A program made the translations under genes and the position numbers. From Mesonia sp008017825 (GTDB lineage Bacteria; Bacteroidota; Bacteroidia; Flavobacteriales; Flavobacteriaceae), in the NCBI RefSeq assembly GCF_008017825.1, contig NZ_VRLS01000012.1:1-64000 (forward strand): DNA of 64,000 bases, in the 5' to 3' direction. The notes below the pieces were generated by a model that was not told where the DNA came from, ran no database searches, and saw only the letters and a program-made list of their open reading frames with translations. Below, piece by piece: positions 17,904 to 26,512 of the stretch. Positions within the stretch are counted from its first letter, which is position 1; every line of letters starts with the position of its first letter.

Positions 17904-18344
17904 TTATATCCAAATAGCCCAAGGTATCATTGCTAATATTGCAGCAAACGCCAAGGTATAAAATATAGCTAAAGTTTTAAATTTTGGTGCTGAAGATAAC
18001 TTCTTCTTATGTTTAGAATATCCTATAGTAATTAGTGCAATAGCAATAATCATAAGCAAAGGATGCTCTACATTATACATTCTCATCGTACTGTTTTTCA
18101 TGATTAATCCCATATCAACGTTTTCTGAAAACCAAACTATTTTTGGAGAAACAAAAAATAAGATAAGACCAATAAGTAATTGAAGGTGTGTGCAAATTAA
18201 AGCAAACAGTGAAATTCTAAAATCTTTTGCTCCATAAGGTTTTTTGGTAAATACACCAATAAGTGCATTAATAGTTGCTAAAAACGCAACTAAAATCACC
18301 ATATACGCCCAATAAGAATGTAAATAATAAATAGCTCTATACAT
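17904..18344 (-). CDS. Four-helix membrane protein with conserved histidines, cytochrome b-like
   Basis: A 146-residue protein with four predicted membrane helices (about 8-32, 43-67, 92-112, 122-144). Histidines lie at or near helix positions: H9 in YLHSYWAY, H53 in THLQLLIG and H94 in EHPLLM. The size, helix number and histidine placement resemble small cytochrome b561-like proteins, and relatives in Flavobacteriia are sometimes labelled cytochrome B. Haem binding is an inference from the histidines only. It is transcribed alone from a TATATTTG promoter with a leader of about 13-15 nt. Confidence 0.65.
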   Translation of the reverse strand: MYRAIYYLHSYWAYMVILVAFLATINALIGVFTKKPYGAKDFRISLFALICTHLQLLIGLILFFVSPKIVWFSENVDMGLIMKNSTMRMYNVEHPLLMIIAIALITIGYSKHKKKLSSAPKFKTLAIFYTLAFAAILAMIPWAIWI

Positions 18345-18362
18345 GTTTTAAATTTTTAAATT

Positions 18363-18370
18363 CAAATATA
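18363..18370 (-). promoter_or_regulatory. Bacteroidota-type -7 element
   Basis: The minus strand reads TATATTTG, ending 18 nt before the start codon of the four-helix membrane protein. Confidence 0.5.
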
Positions 18371-18407
18371 CTATTTATTATAAGTTACTCCTAACATATA
18401 AATTAAC

Positions 18408-18443
18408 ACATAAAAAAAAGCCCACTGAAATCAGCAGGCTTTT
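18408..18443 (-). terminator. Intrinsic terminator of the receptor/lipoprotein pair
   Basis: A stem of 7 bp plus 4 bp is interrupted by a 2x2 internal loop (arms 18418-18430 and 18433-18443 approximately). On the minus strand a run of T follows. Confidence 0.75.
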
Positions 18444-18471
18444 AGTAGTTTGTAATGAAAAATGAGTTATA

Positions 18472-20118
18472 TTAATCTACATTAACTTCCCACTCTCCTT
18501 CAACTTTTATATACTTAAAGCTTTCTATTACATTACCAGAATTATATGTATTAGCATTTATTACATATTTTTGACCTTCTTCTGCATTAGGTGCAATAAC
18601 ATTTGATAATAAATCTATTAATACGGTATTCATCATAGTATCGTTCCAACTAGTTGGACCTCCTCCTCTATTAAAGTTACCATAAGTAGCTAAGTTTCCT
18701 GCAGCTGCAGAATAATTATTACCCTCATCATCTACAAAATCTGCATAATTAGCTCCTACATAATCATAATCTGACACTACCAAGTTATACTGGATAGTAT
18801 TATCTGGCACCCAAGTTTCTCCATCATGACCAAACTGTAAGGTAGAAGTAAATTGTTCCCAAACGCTATTTGTATACATATAAAATGAACCTCTGGTTAC
18901 TGTATTTTCTCCATCGTAATATTTGTAAATAATATACATCTCATCTTCTTCCTGAGCATAAGGAAATTCTGAATTTAAGAATGCTGGGATATAATCTTCT
19001 GGAGCTACAGAATTACTAAAATTATTATACTGGCCAGGAGCTCCCATCGCATCATAATCTGCATCGCTTAAATAATAAACATCTTCGCTAGGCGCCCATT
19101 CGCTACCATCAAACATAAAGAATTTACCTTCTGCATCGCTGTCTCCTGTAATTCCTATTGTTTTTATTACTATACTTTCAACTCTCCATCTCGCTGCATC
19201 TGTAGATGTAGATTCATATTTTAAAGCAATATTAATAGTTTCACCTTCATAAGCACTAAAATCATATTCTTCAGATAAAATAAAATCATTACTATCACCT
19301 GCAGGTGCTGTTGCTAGATTAATTTCTTCCCAAGTTGCAGTTGTAACATCATCTGTATAATCTGTAGATACTAAGATTTTTAACAGAGATAAATCTGTTG
19401 CATAGTTAATGGCTTGATTTATTTGAAACTTTAGATCAGATTCTTCAGTTAAATCTATTTCTGGAGATACTAAATAATCAAGATTAGCTACCTGACCATT
19501 ATCAAACCCATTTCCTTGAATATAGTTTGTTTCTGATGTCCATCCTAAATCGTCTCCTAATAAATCTACTACAGTCCAAGCTTCAAAACTATCTTGAAAA
19601 TTATATTCAACCAAATTAGCATAACCTATTTCTGGTACTTCTGTATATTGATTGTAGGTAGCTAAAACCACCTCTCCTTCTGAAGGGTTAGCGATTTGAG
19701 TTGATAATACTTCGGCTATAGCGTCATTTACATTTGCACCTGGATAAAACCCTGCAGCATCACTCCCAGAGTTTGCATAATCTGTATTGGTTAACTCATA
19801 TTCTGCAGCATTCGTAAATACTCCAACGCTTGCTACTTGATCATATTGAAGATTATAAGTAACAGTTACTGATGACCCTTTTCCCCAATATGGATATAAT
19901 TCACTTAATAAACCTGGAATTAAATCTCTTGCTTGTTGCTCGTCTACAAAATTCTCATTTTCTAACTCTAAAGTTTCGTAATCATCACTGGTTAAAGTAT
20001 ATTCTGCAACTCCTTCAACTGTGTTTTCGCTATTGATTTCTTCGTAAACATCATCCATAGGCTCACAAGCTCCTAAGAATAACATTAATGAAATACTTAA
20101 ATAAAATATTTTTTTCAT
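18472..20118 (-). CDS. Surface lipoprotein with repeats and choice-of-anchor J domain
   Basis: A 548-residue lipoprotein (lipobox LGAC, Cys18). A choice-of-anchor J beta-sandwich occupies about residues 172-320. Around it I see four copies of a degenerate unit of 50-80 residues. Each begins with a Leu/Tyr-rich strand then Asp-Tyr (units near 39-92, 107-158, 348-402 and 444-527), has an amphipathic stretch ending in a Leu/Phe-rich helix, and closes with a strand of the form V-x-V-x-Y. I do not know a firm name for this unit. The gene starts 11 nt after the TonB receptor stop, so the protein is probably the receptor's surface-exposed binding partner. The substrate is unknown. Confidence 0.78.
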   Translation of the reverse strand: MKKIFYLSISLMLFLGACEPMDDVYEEINSENTVEGVAEYTLTSDDYETLELENENFVDEQQARDLIPGLLSELYPYWGKGSSVTVTYNLQYDQVASVGVFTNAAEYELTNTDYANSGSDAAGFYPGANVNDAIAEVLSTQIANPSEGEVVLATYNQYTEVPEIGYANLVEYNFQDSFEAWTVVDLLGDDLGWTSETNYIQGNGFDNGQVANLDYLVSPEIDLTEESDLKFQINQAINYATDLSLLKILVSTDYTDDVTTATWEEINLATAPAGDSNDFILSEEYDFSAYEGETINIALKYESTSTDAARWRVESIVIKTIGITGDSDAEGKFFMFDGSEWAPSEDVYYLSDADYDAMGAPGQYNNFSNSVAPEDYIPAFLNSEFPYAQEEDEMYIIYKYYDGENTVTRGSFYMYTNSVWEQFTSTLQFGHDGETWVPDNTIQYNLVVSDYDYVGANYADFVDDEGNNYSAAAGNLATYGNFNRGGGPTSWNDTMMNTVLIDLLSNVIAPNAEEGQKYVINANTYNSGNVIESFKYIKVEGEWEVNVD

Positions 20119-20129
20119 TTTTCTAATTT

Positions 20130-22679
20130 TTAAAAGTTAAGTTTCGCTCCTACTGTGAACGTTCTTCCTACCCCGTACCATACTCTAGCTGTTGCTGAGT
20201 TTGATAAGTCTCCATCGATAGCATCTGAAATATATTCTGTATCAAATACGTTATTTATTCTACCTACTAATGTAGCATCTAATTTACCTACTTTGAATCC
20301 GTGAGTAACTGAAGCATCAAATAATCCGTAAGAAGGAACTTCCCAAGGCTCATCTGGTCTGCTATCATTTGGATTGTATCCCCCGTCACTAGGATCAAAA
20401 TCTGCATATAACCTATCATAATAGTTATAATCTACATAAACTGTAGTTTTTGGTAATAAGTCATATCCAAATCCTAAAGCTAAAGCTGTTTGAGCAGCAT
20501 CTGCAACAGGAATATCTTCGATAAACAAATCTACTGTTTGAAGAAGCTCTTGATCTTCTCCTCTAATTTCTACATTTTCTATGTTATCTTCCCATTTCCA
20601 ATCACCAAAAGAAGCCATACCAGTAATTTTTAACTTATCTGTTGCTCTATATACAAAGTCGATTTCAACTCCTTGGTGTACTGCATTTACTCCTAAAATA
20701 TTTGCGAAAGCTGTTTCGTCTTCAGATAACTGAAAAGATCTTGTTTCTGTTCTATCTCTCCAAGCTGTTCTATATAAGTTAACATTTGCTGTGAATTTAG
20801 AAGATCTAAAACCGTAACCTAATTCGAAACTCATAATCTTTTGGTTCTCTGCATCATCATTAATTTCCTCATTGTTAAAGTTTGGAAATACTGCATCAAA
20901 GCCTGGAGCTTTTTCAAAATACCCAACATTTGCAAATACATTGTGAGTATCATCTATGTTATAGTTTGCCCCTCCTTTAGTCATATAACCAAGAAAATTA
21001 TAACGATCTGTTTCTTGTAAAGGATCTGAATCTAAATACTGGAAATAATCTATACGCTTGTAAGAAGTATTTGAAGCTGATAATGAGATAAAACCAGATA
21101 TTTTATCTTTAGAATATTCTAATTGACCAAAAAGTCCTTGCCATCCTACTTTACCATCATTATAATAATTGAATTTATCTCCAACTTGTAGAGTATTATT
21201 TGGATTATTCACATCTGAATCATCTGCAAAGTATTGACCTCCTAATAAGTTTGTAACCTCATAAAAGTGAGAACCCGTATAATCTCTTAAATCTACACCT
21301 GCCAATAATTCTAAGTTATCTGAAAGTTCTATAGTATAAGTAGACAATAACCCATACCAATTATGGTCATTTCTTGAAGCTCTTAATATTGACTCTGATC
21401 CTCCAGCACCGTTAGCTATGTTCTCGTCTTGTATTCTATCTACATCTACAGGTCCTAATGGTCCTAATGTATAGTCTGGATCTGTGAATTTAGACTCTCC
21501 TCGAGTTCCACCACCACCACCAGTACCAAACGAAGCATAAATTGCCGTACTTAAAGTAGATTTTTTATTAATTGTCCAATAGTGATTTAAAGATATTTGA
21601 GGCTTGTGGTAAAAATTATCTTCGATATGAACTACTTCTCCATTTAAATAACCCCAATCTGAATTATATTTTCTACCTCTTTCGCTTTTTTGGTAATCTG
21701 CAATTAACTGTCTATTTTGTCTTTGACCGTGTCTTTGCTTAGCTCCGAATGCAGTAAAAGATAACTCATGAGCATCATTGAATTTTTTCGATAAGTTTAC
21801 AAAGTATGATACAGAATTAAATTCAGTTCCATCTACATAACCATCACCATACGTTCTTGCTGCAGAAACAGAAGCTGCGAACCCATTTTCTAATAAACCT
21901 GTAGAGTAACTTAATCCGTATTTTGTGTAACCATCGTTTCCTAAAGTAGTCATTACATTACCACCTTCTTCTACATCTGTAGTTTTGGTAACAATGTTAA
22001 TTGTACCACCAATAGACGGTACGGCAACTTTAGATGCTCCAAGACCTCTTTGTACCTGCATTGTTCTAGTAACATCACTTAAACCTGCCCAGTTACTCCA
22101 GTATACAGCCCCGTTTTCCATATCATTAACAGGAACTCCATTAATTAATACTGCAACATTTTCAGATTCAAAACCACGAAGGTTAATTCTACCGTCACCA
22201 AAACCACCTCCAGCTCTAGTAGCATAAACTCCTGGAGTAGATTTTAAAATTTCTGGAAATTCTTGGCTTCCTAATTTCGTTTCAATGTCTTTTGCTTTAA
22301 TCGTAGAAACCGCAACTGGCGTCTTTCTATCGATCGCTAAGGAGTAGCTAGTAATAATAATTTCATCTAAAGCGCTGTCATCAGCAACTAAAACAATTTC
22401 ACCTAAGTTTACTGTTTCCCCATTTTCTACATTAAATTCAATTTCTTGTTTTTGAAACCCTACATATGATAATACAATTTTGCCGGTTGTAGCTTCTACA
22501 TTTAAAGAGAATTTACCGTCAAAATCTGTAGTGGTCCCATTGCTTGTCCCAGCTACAGTAACGTTTGCACCAGGCAATGGTGTTTTCATCTCAGAATCAG
22601 TAATAGTACCCGTTACGATACCCTGAGCGAAAAGAAAAGATGTTGATAACAACATCGTTAATAAAAATAAGTTTTTCAT
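20130..22679 (-). CDS. TonB-dependent receptor
   Basis: An 849-residue outer-membrane receptor. A signal peptide (about 1-18, ending LFAQ) precedes a CarboxypepD_reg-like domain (about 20-105), then a plug domain (about 120-235) with INLRGFESENVAVLINGVPVN in shorter pieces and NWAGLSD. A beta-barrel ends in LNF. It resembles the receptor at 13810-16557 in plug wording and architecture, so the two may be paralogues. It is the first gene of a two-gene operon with the repeat lipoprotein. No ligand-specific motif is visible. A TAGATTTG promoter lies 34 nt upstream. Confidence 0.93.
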   Translation of the reverse strand: MKNLFLLTMLLSTSFLFAQGIVTGTITDSEMKTPLPGANVTVAGTSNGTTTDFDGKFSLNVEATTGKIVLSYVGFQKQEIEFNVENGETVNLGEIVLVADDSALDEIIITSYSLAIDRKTPVAVSTIKAKDIETKLGSQEFPEILKSTPGVYATRAGGGFGDGRINLRGFESENVAVLINGVPVNDMENGAVYWSNWAGLSDVTRTMQVQRGLGASKVAVPSIGGTINIVTKTTDVEEGGNVMTTLGNDGYTKYGLSYSTGLLENGFAASVSAARTYGDGYVDGTEFNSVSYFVNLSKKFNDAHELSFTAFGAKQRHGQRQNRQLIADYQKSERGRKYNSDWGYLNGEVVHIEDNFYHKPQISLNHYWTINKKSTLSTAIYASFGTGGGGGTRGESKFTDPDYTLGPLGPVDVDRIQDENIANGAGGSESILRASRNDHNWYGLLSTYTIELSDNLELLAGVDLRDYTGSHFYEVTNLLGGQYFADDSDVNNPNNTLQVGDKFNYYNDGKVGWQGLFGQLEYSKDKISGFISLSASNTSYKRIDYFQYLDSDPLQETDRYNFLGYMTKGGANYNIDDTHNVFANVGYFEKAPGFDAVFPNFNNEEINDDAENQKIMSFELGYGFRSSKFTANVNLYRTAWRDRTETRSFQLSEDETAFANILGVNAVHQGVEIDFVYRATDKLKITGMASFGDWKWEDNIENVEIRGEDQELLQTVDLFIEDIPVADAAQTALALGFGYDLLPKTTVYVDYNYYDRLYADFDPSDGGYNPNDSRPDEPWEVPSYGLFDASVTHGFKVGKLDATLVGRINNVFDTEYISDAIDGDLSNSATARVWYGVGRTFTVGAKLNF

Positions 22680-22713
22680 TTTGAAGACTTTTATTTGTTT
22701 TGTTTTGTCGCGG

Positions 22714-22721
22714 CAAATCTA
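22714..22721 (-). promoter_or_regulatory. Bacteroidota-type -7 element for the TonB receptor operon
   Basis: The minus strand reads TAGATTTG. A TTG lies only 13 bp upstream, shorter than the usual spacing. Confidence 0.5.
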
Positions 22722-22806
22722 ACAATAAAAAGTTCAATATTAATTATGAAAATCTTAACTTTTGGGTTACTAAAATGTTAAGTAATACTTCAGATGTCCT
22801 GAAAAT

Positions 22807-24045
22807 CTAGATTTCTTTAAATTTTATCTGACCTAAATCCTTTTTTAGAGAGTCCATTTTAGCAAAATACATAGGCTTTAAAGACTCTTTAAGAGGTTCT
22901 GAACTAGGTAGATTTTGCTTGTAAGGATCCACCTGTTTTCCATAAACCCAAAAACGATAACAAACGTGTGGCCCAGTAGCTAATCCTGTACTACCTACAT
23001 AACCTATAACATCACCTTGTTTTACACGTTGACCCACTTTTGCATTACGTTTAGACATGTGCAAATATTGAGTGGTGTACTTATCATTATGACGTACTTT
23101 TACGTAATTTCCATTTCCTCTCGTGTAACTTGACTTAATAACGACACCATCTGCAGTTGACCAGATTGGCGTGCCTGTAGGTGCAGCATAGTCTGTTCCT
23201 TTATGAGCTTTCCATCTTTTTTGAACAGGATGAAATCTTCTTTTGGTATAGCGTGATGAGATTCTAGAATATTTTAACGGAGCTTTTAAAAAGAAGCTTT
23301 GGAGTGAATTGGCTTCTTCATCATAAAATTTTGCAAATCCGCTAAGGGAATCTTTACCAAATTCAAAAGCGTAATATGGATTCTTATAATGCGTTAATAC
23401 AGCCGCCTCTATGTTTGCTAATCCGGCGTAGACCGTATCGTTTATATATTTTTCGTTATAAATAATTTTAAACTGATCTCCTTTTTGAATTTTAAAGAAA
23501 TCTATTTTCCATTGGTAAATATCGGCCAACTTATCTGCTAGTAAAATACTTAATCCTTCATTATCCATAGCAGCAGAAAGAGAAGAAGTTATCACTCCCG
23601 ATACTATATTTTTTTTAATAGTTACCGGCTTTTTATTTCTTAAAGCAGAAATACTATCTTTTAAATTAACAACCGTATAATTTATTCTACTTTCTTCGTA
23701 GATAAATACCTCCACGTTAGACAAGGAATCTTTAGACTTTAATATAGTGTATGGCTTACCAACATTGATTCTCGCAGGATCAAAAACATCTTTTACTTTT
23801 TCTGAAACCTCAAAAACTCTCCCTCTAGTAACTCCATGAGAATCCATTATCGCCCCAAAACTATCGCCCGATCTTACCGTATCTCTATAGACTTCATAAT
23901 CATCTAGTGTAAAACCATACTCTTTAATAGAAGGTTTTGGTTTTTTTATTTCTGTTTGGACTTCTTCCTTTGGCGCCTCGTCGAACTCACAGCCAACTGC
24001 AATTAGAATTAATAATATTAAAGGGAGGTAAGATATTTTTTTCAA
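22807..24045 (-). CDS. M23 family peptidoglycan endopeptidase, lipoprotein
   Basis: A 412-residue lipoprotein (Cys19). A middle region (about 40-255) resembles the OapA/LysM-like part of periplasmic M23 proteins, and the LytM domain covers about 275-385. Zinc and catalytic residues are visible: H281 and D285 in HKGTD, H329 in YLHMS and H360 in GPHVCYR. All are intact, so it is likely an active DD-endopeptidase that cuts peptidoglycan cross-links during growth, rather than an EnvC-type activator. It is transcribed separately from a TATTTTTG promoter 37 nt upstream. Confidence 0.92.
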   Translation of the reverse strand: MKKISYLPLILLILIAVGCEFDEAPKEEVQTEIKKPKPSIKEYGFTLDDYEVYRDTVRSGDSFGAIMDSHGVTRGRVFEVSEKVKDVFDPARINVGKPYTILKSKDSLSNVEVFIYEESRINYTVVNLKDSISALRNKKPVTIKKNIVSGVITSSLSAAMDNEGLSILLADKLADIYQWKIDFFKIQKGDQFKIIYNEKYINDTVYAGLANIEAAVLTHYKNPYYAFEFGKDSLSGFAKFYDEEANSLQSFFLKAPLKYSRISSRYTKRRFHPVQKRWKAHKGTDYAAPTGTPIWSTADGVVIKSSYTRGNGNYVKVRHNDKYTTQYLHMSKRNAKVGQRVKQGDVIGYVGSTGLATGPHVCYRFWVYGKQVDPYKQNLPSSEPLKESLKPMYFAKMDSLKKDLGQIKFKEI

Positions 24046-24082
24046 AAGAAATTGGTTCAGTTATATTTTTAAAAAATTTTAT

Positions 24083-24090
24083 CAAAAATA
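24083..24090 (-). promoter_or_regulatory. Bacteroidota-type -7 element for the M23 gene
   Basis: The minus strand reads TATTTTTG, 37 nt before the start codon. Confidence 0.45.
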
Positions 24091-24166
24091 TTTAATGCTA
24101 TACTTCTATACAACTTAATAGCAGCTTATTTATTATGCTTTATTTAACCTTTTAATAAGCTATGTT

Positions 24167-24940
24167 CTATTTTTTTGCTGAAAATGGATTTTTTAAACCT
24201 TTGTATTCCTCCAAATCTGCTTCGAGAGAACCTACAGCCAGTTCCGCTTTAATTTTTACAGGCATTTTATTTTTGTCATCACTTACCCAAAACGTGAGAC
24301 TTTCTTCTTCTTCAAATATTCGATCTGCTTGTACATAAGGTCTAAATTTTAAACACTTAACCTTTCCAAACTTAGTTTTCACGACTTCTCTCTTTAAAAA
24401 AACAGTTTTAAAACGATAATTCTCATCGTCAAAAAACAAATCGAGTACAATTTCATCGCCAGGCTCAATTGTTTTATGATCTATTTTATTTCTTAAAAAA
24501 TAAAAAACAGATAACATATCTTGAACTTCTTTTTTGGTTGAAAAAGTCTTTTCTGTTTTATGCTTATTATCAATTACTCTTGCGACATTTTTATTTTGAT
24601 CAAAAAATATCTCTTTGTCTTTAGTATGACCGCCTTCGTTTATTTTTCTTATAAAATATAAAGGCTGTTGTGTGTCTTTAGAAATATAAGTTTGATAATC
24701 GTCATTAACTTCAAAAAATAAATCTAACAATCCAGTAGATTTTCCTTTACCAACTATATGAAATACCTCTTTATTATTGTACAATTCATCTTTCACTTCT
24801 AGCGTAGCATAACTCGCATTAAACCACCCATAGTGAATTCTAAATTTAAACCATTCTCCAGCCTTATATGCTTTTTCTGATTGCGCTAAAGCGGAAATAT
24901 TTATCAAGCAAATTGCTATAATTAAAACTGATTTTTTCAT
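24167..24940 (-). CDS. DUF3108 family exported protein
   Basis: 257 residues from the ATG at 24940. This start gives a clean signal peptide (MKKSVLIIAICLINISALAQ). An upstream in-frame ATG at 25009 would add 23 residues with no signal-peptide character and would lie inside the terminator region. The mature part matches the DUF3108 beta-rich fold: GEWFKFRIHYGW, GKGKSTG, FWVSDD and MPVKIKAEL. DUF3108 proteins are periplasmic, of unknown function. The dispersed CGC-N4-GCGGAA word falls at the predicted signal-peptidase site, encoding SALAQ. Its start region may be the target of the adjacent putative small RNA. Confidence 0.82.
   Translation of the reverse strand: MKKSVLIIAICLINISALAQSEKAYKAGEWFKFRIHYGWFNASYATLEVKDELYNNKEVFHIVGKGKSTGLLDLFFEVNDDYQTYISKDTQQPLYFIRKINEGGHTKDKEIFFDQNKNVARVIDNKHKTEKTFSTKKEVQDMLSVFYFLRNKIDHKTIEPGDEIVLDLFFDDENYRFKTVFLKREVVKTKFGKVKCLKFRPYVQADRIFEEEESLTFWVSDDKNKMPVKIKAELAVGSLEADLEEYKGLKNPFSAKK
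24884..24896 (+). repeat. CGC-N4-GCGGAA dispersed word, AAA form
   Basis: Exact copy on the strand opposite to the DUF3108 gene; the coding strand reads Ser-Ala-Leu-Ala at the signal-peptide cleavage site. Confidence 0.8.
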
Positions 24941-24992
24941 AATGTTAAGTTGGTTAATGGAGGCTCTTTTAATTATTTTACAATTTCTATTC

Positions 24993-25000
24993 CAAAAATA
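24993..25000 (-). promoter_or_regulatory. Bacteroidota-type -7 element for the DUF3108 gene
   Basis: The minus strand reads TATTTTTG immediately downstream of the terminator at 25011-25040, predicting an mRNA leader of about 45-50 nt that includes the 11-nt element. Confidence 0.5.
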
Positions 25001-25003
25001 GAA

Positions 25004-25136
25004 AAACAAAAAACCCCATCAAATTTAATGATGGGGTTTAATGCTTATTAACCAACTAAAACTTAAATTTATGAAAAAAAATTTCAAATTTACAATTTTG
25101 GTAACCACTCCAAAAATGCTGTGCAAAAGTACAGCA
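25004..25136 (-). ncRNA. Putative terminator-ended small RNA
   Basis: On the minus strand, two candidate -7 elements (TACCTTTG at 25142-25149 and TACTTTTG at 25124-25131) precede a stretch with no convincing minus-strand coding sequence. This ends in a strong hairpin plus T-run (25011-25040). The predicted transcript is about 110-130 nt. It contains a 6-bp hairpin near its 5' end (TTTTGG...CCAAAA, about 25097-25116), an unstructured A/T-rich stretch, then AGTTGGTTAAT, then the terminator. The last element is complementary to the DUF3108 translation-start region. It could instead be a leader of the DUF3108 mRNA with premature termination. Transcription has not been shown. Confidence 0.4.
25005..25040 (-). 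terminator. Intrinsic terminator upstream of the DUF3108 gene
   Basis: A perfect 11-bp stem (AAACCCCATCA with TGATGGGGTTT, about 25010-25039) with a 6-7 nt loop and T-run on the minus strand. It is too far from hpd (about 200 nt) to be its obvious terminator. Confidence 0.85.
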
Positions 25137-25141
25137 ACTTG

Positions 25142-25149
25142 CAAAGGTA
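25142..25149 (-). promoter_or_regulatory. Candidate -7 element for the small transcript
   Basis: The minus strand reads TACCTTTG. A second candidate, TACTTTTG, lies at 25124-25131. Neither has a well-placed TTG at -33. Confidence 0.4.
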
Positions 25150-25237
25150 GGATGTAAAAAAATAAACTTTAACCTTTTCTACATCAAATCAGTAAATAAA
25201 ATGTGTTTTAGTTAATTAATCTCTAACTATTTGTGAG

Positions 25238-26407
25238 TTAGTTAAGTGTTCCTCGCAATTCTTGTTCTCTTTCAATAGACTCAAAAAGGGCTTTAAAGTT
25301 ACCTGCACCAAATCCTCGAGCTCCCATTCGTTGAATTATCTCAAAAAATAAGGTTGGTCTGTCTTGTATTGGCTTAGTAAAGATTTGTAGTAAATAACCT
25401 TCTTCATCGGCATCTACCATTATCCCTAAACTTTTTAATCTTTCAATATCTTCACGCAGTTCGTGGCTGTGTTCTTCTAATCTTCCTGGTACAGCTTTAT
25501 AATATTCCTCTGGTGGTGTAGATAAAAACTCCACCCCTCTAGATCTTAGATCTGATACGGTTTTAATAATATCATCTGTTGCTACTGCGATGTGTTGTAC
25601 TCCAGGACCTTCATAAAAATCTAAATACTCCTCAATTTGAGATTTCTTCATCCCTTCCGCAGGTTCATTAATTGGGAATTTTATTCTTCCATTACCATTA
25701 CTCATCACCTTACTCATCAAAGCAGAGTATTCAGTATGTATTTGTTTATCATCAAAAGAAAGGAAGTTAACAAACCCCATTACATCTTCATACCATTTTA
25801 CCCATACGTCCATTTCATTCCAACCTACATTTCCTACCATATGGTCAATAAATTTTAAACCAACTGGTTCTGGACTATAATCTGATTCCCATTTTACGTA
25901 ACCTGGTAAAAATGTTCCATTAAAGTTTTTACGCTCAATAAACATATGAACCGTTTCACCGTAAGTGTAGATTCCAGCTTTTACAATTTCTCCACTCTCA
26001 TCTTTCTCAACCGTTGGTTCTAAAAAAGATTTAGCTCCGCGTTTTGTGGTTTCTTCCCAAGCAGATCTTGCATCTTCTACCCATAGAGCGACAACTTTAA
26101 CACCGTCCCCATGCTTAACAATATGGTTATTGATGTCTTCTTGTTTTGAAGTTAAAGGAGAAGTTAACACCAATCTTATTTTATCTTGTTTTAATACGTA
26201 AGAGACAGTATCTCTACTTCCAGTTTCAAGTCCTTTATAAGCTAACGATTGAAATCCAAACGCTGTCTTATAAAAGTGCGCAGCTTGCTTAGCATTACCA
26301 ACGTATAACTCTACATAATCTGTACCCAAAAGTGGCAAAAAATCTTGCGCTCCTTCAAATATTTTTTCTAATCCGTAATTAACTGATTCTATATTTTTTT
26401 TACTCAT
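25238..26407 (-). CDS. hpd: 4-Hydroxyphenylpyruvate dioxygenase
   Basis: A 389-residue non-haem Fe(II) dioxygenase that converts 4-hydroxyphenylpyruvate to homogentisate in tyrosine degradation. It has two VOC half-domains (about 25-160 and 180-365). The iron ligands are visible as H189 in FIDHMVGNV, H272 in VQHIAVAT and E356 in LFFEIIQR. The C-terminal RGFGAGNFKALFESIE is characteristic of HPPD. The next enzyme of the pathway, hmgA, lies just upstream on the same strand with a 105-nt gap. The fumarylacetoacetate hydrolase gene is not in the window. Confidence 0.95.
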   Translation of the reverse strand: MSKKNIESVNYGLEKIFEGAQDFLPLLGTDYVELYVGNAKQAAHFYKTAFGFQSLAYKGLETGSRDTVSYVLKQDKIRLVLTSPLTSKQEDINNHIVKHGDGVKVVALWVEDARSAWEETTKRGAKSFLEPTVEKDESGEIVKAGIYTYGETVHMFIERKNFNGTFLPGYVKWESDYSPEPVGLKFIDHMVGNVGWNEMDVWVKWYEDVMGFVNFLSFDDKQIHTEYSALMSKVMSNGNGRIKFPINEPAEGMKKSQIEEYLDFYEGPGVQHIAVATDDIIKTVSDLRSRGVEFLSTPPEEYYKAVPGRLEEHSHELREDIERLKSLGIMVDADEEGYLLQIFTKPIQDRPTLFFEIIQRMGARGFGAGNFKALFESIEREQELRGTLN

Positions 26408-26478
26408 TTTCTTATTTTTATTTTATTAAACATTCTCAGAACTATGCACTACCTATAAATAGTTTACCACATAGCTCT

Positions 26479-26491
26479 CGCTTGCGCGGAA
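26479..26491 (+). repeat. CGC-N4-GCGGAA dispersed word, TGC form
   Basis: Exact copy in the intergenic region between hmgA and hpd. Confidence 0.8.
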
Positions 26492-26512
26492 ATGTTTAAT
26501 TGTAATTTTTCG

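Larger units (their letters stand above)
24948..25057. repeat. 11-nt inverted repeat flanking a terminator
   Basis: Positions 24948-24958 (AGTTGGTTAAT) and 25047-25057 (ATTAACCAACT) are perfect reverse complements. The first is 8-18 nt before the DUF3108 start codon in the mRNA; the second lies in the putative upstream small transcript. Confidence 0.7.

Noticed and set aside
24123..24161. An 8-nt inverted repeat AGCTTATT...AATAAGCT between the DUF3108 and M23 genes
   Set aside because: The loop is over 20 nt and there is no adjacent T-run on the minus strand, so it is a weak terminator candidate at best.
24941..25009. Upstream ATG extending the DUF3108 protein by 23 residues
   Set aside because: It would start within the terminator/promoter region and places an aromatic, basic stretch ahead of a clean signal peptide.
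25071..25157. A 28-codon plus-strand frame (MKKNFKF...) in the gap upstream of the DUF3108 gene
   Set aside because: It is antisense to the putative small RNA, has no promoter element or conserved partner downstream on its strand, and sits behind a terminator. It may be an accident of AT-rich sequence; only conservation data could rescue it.
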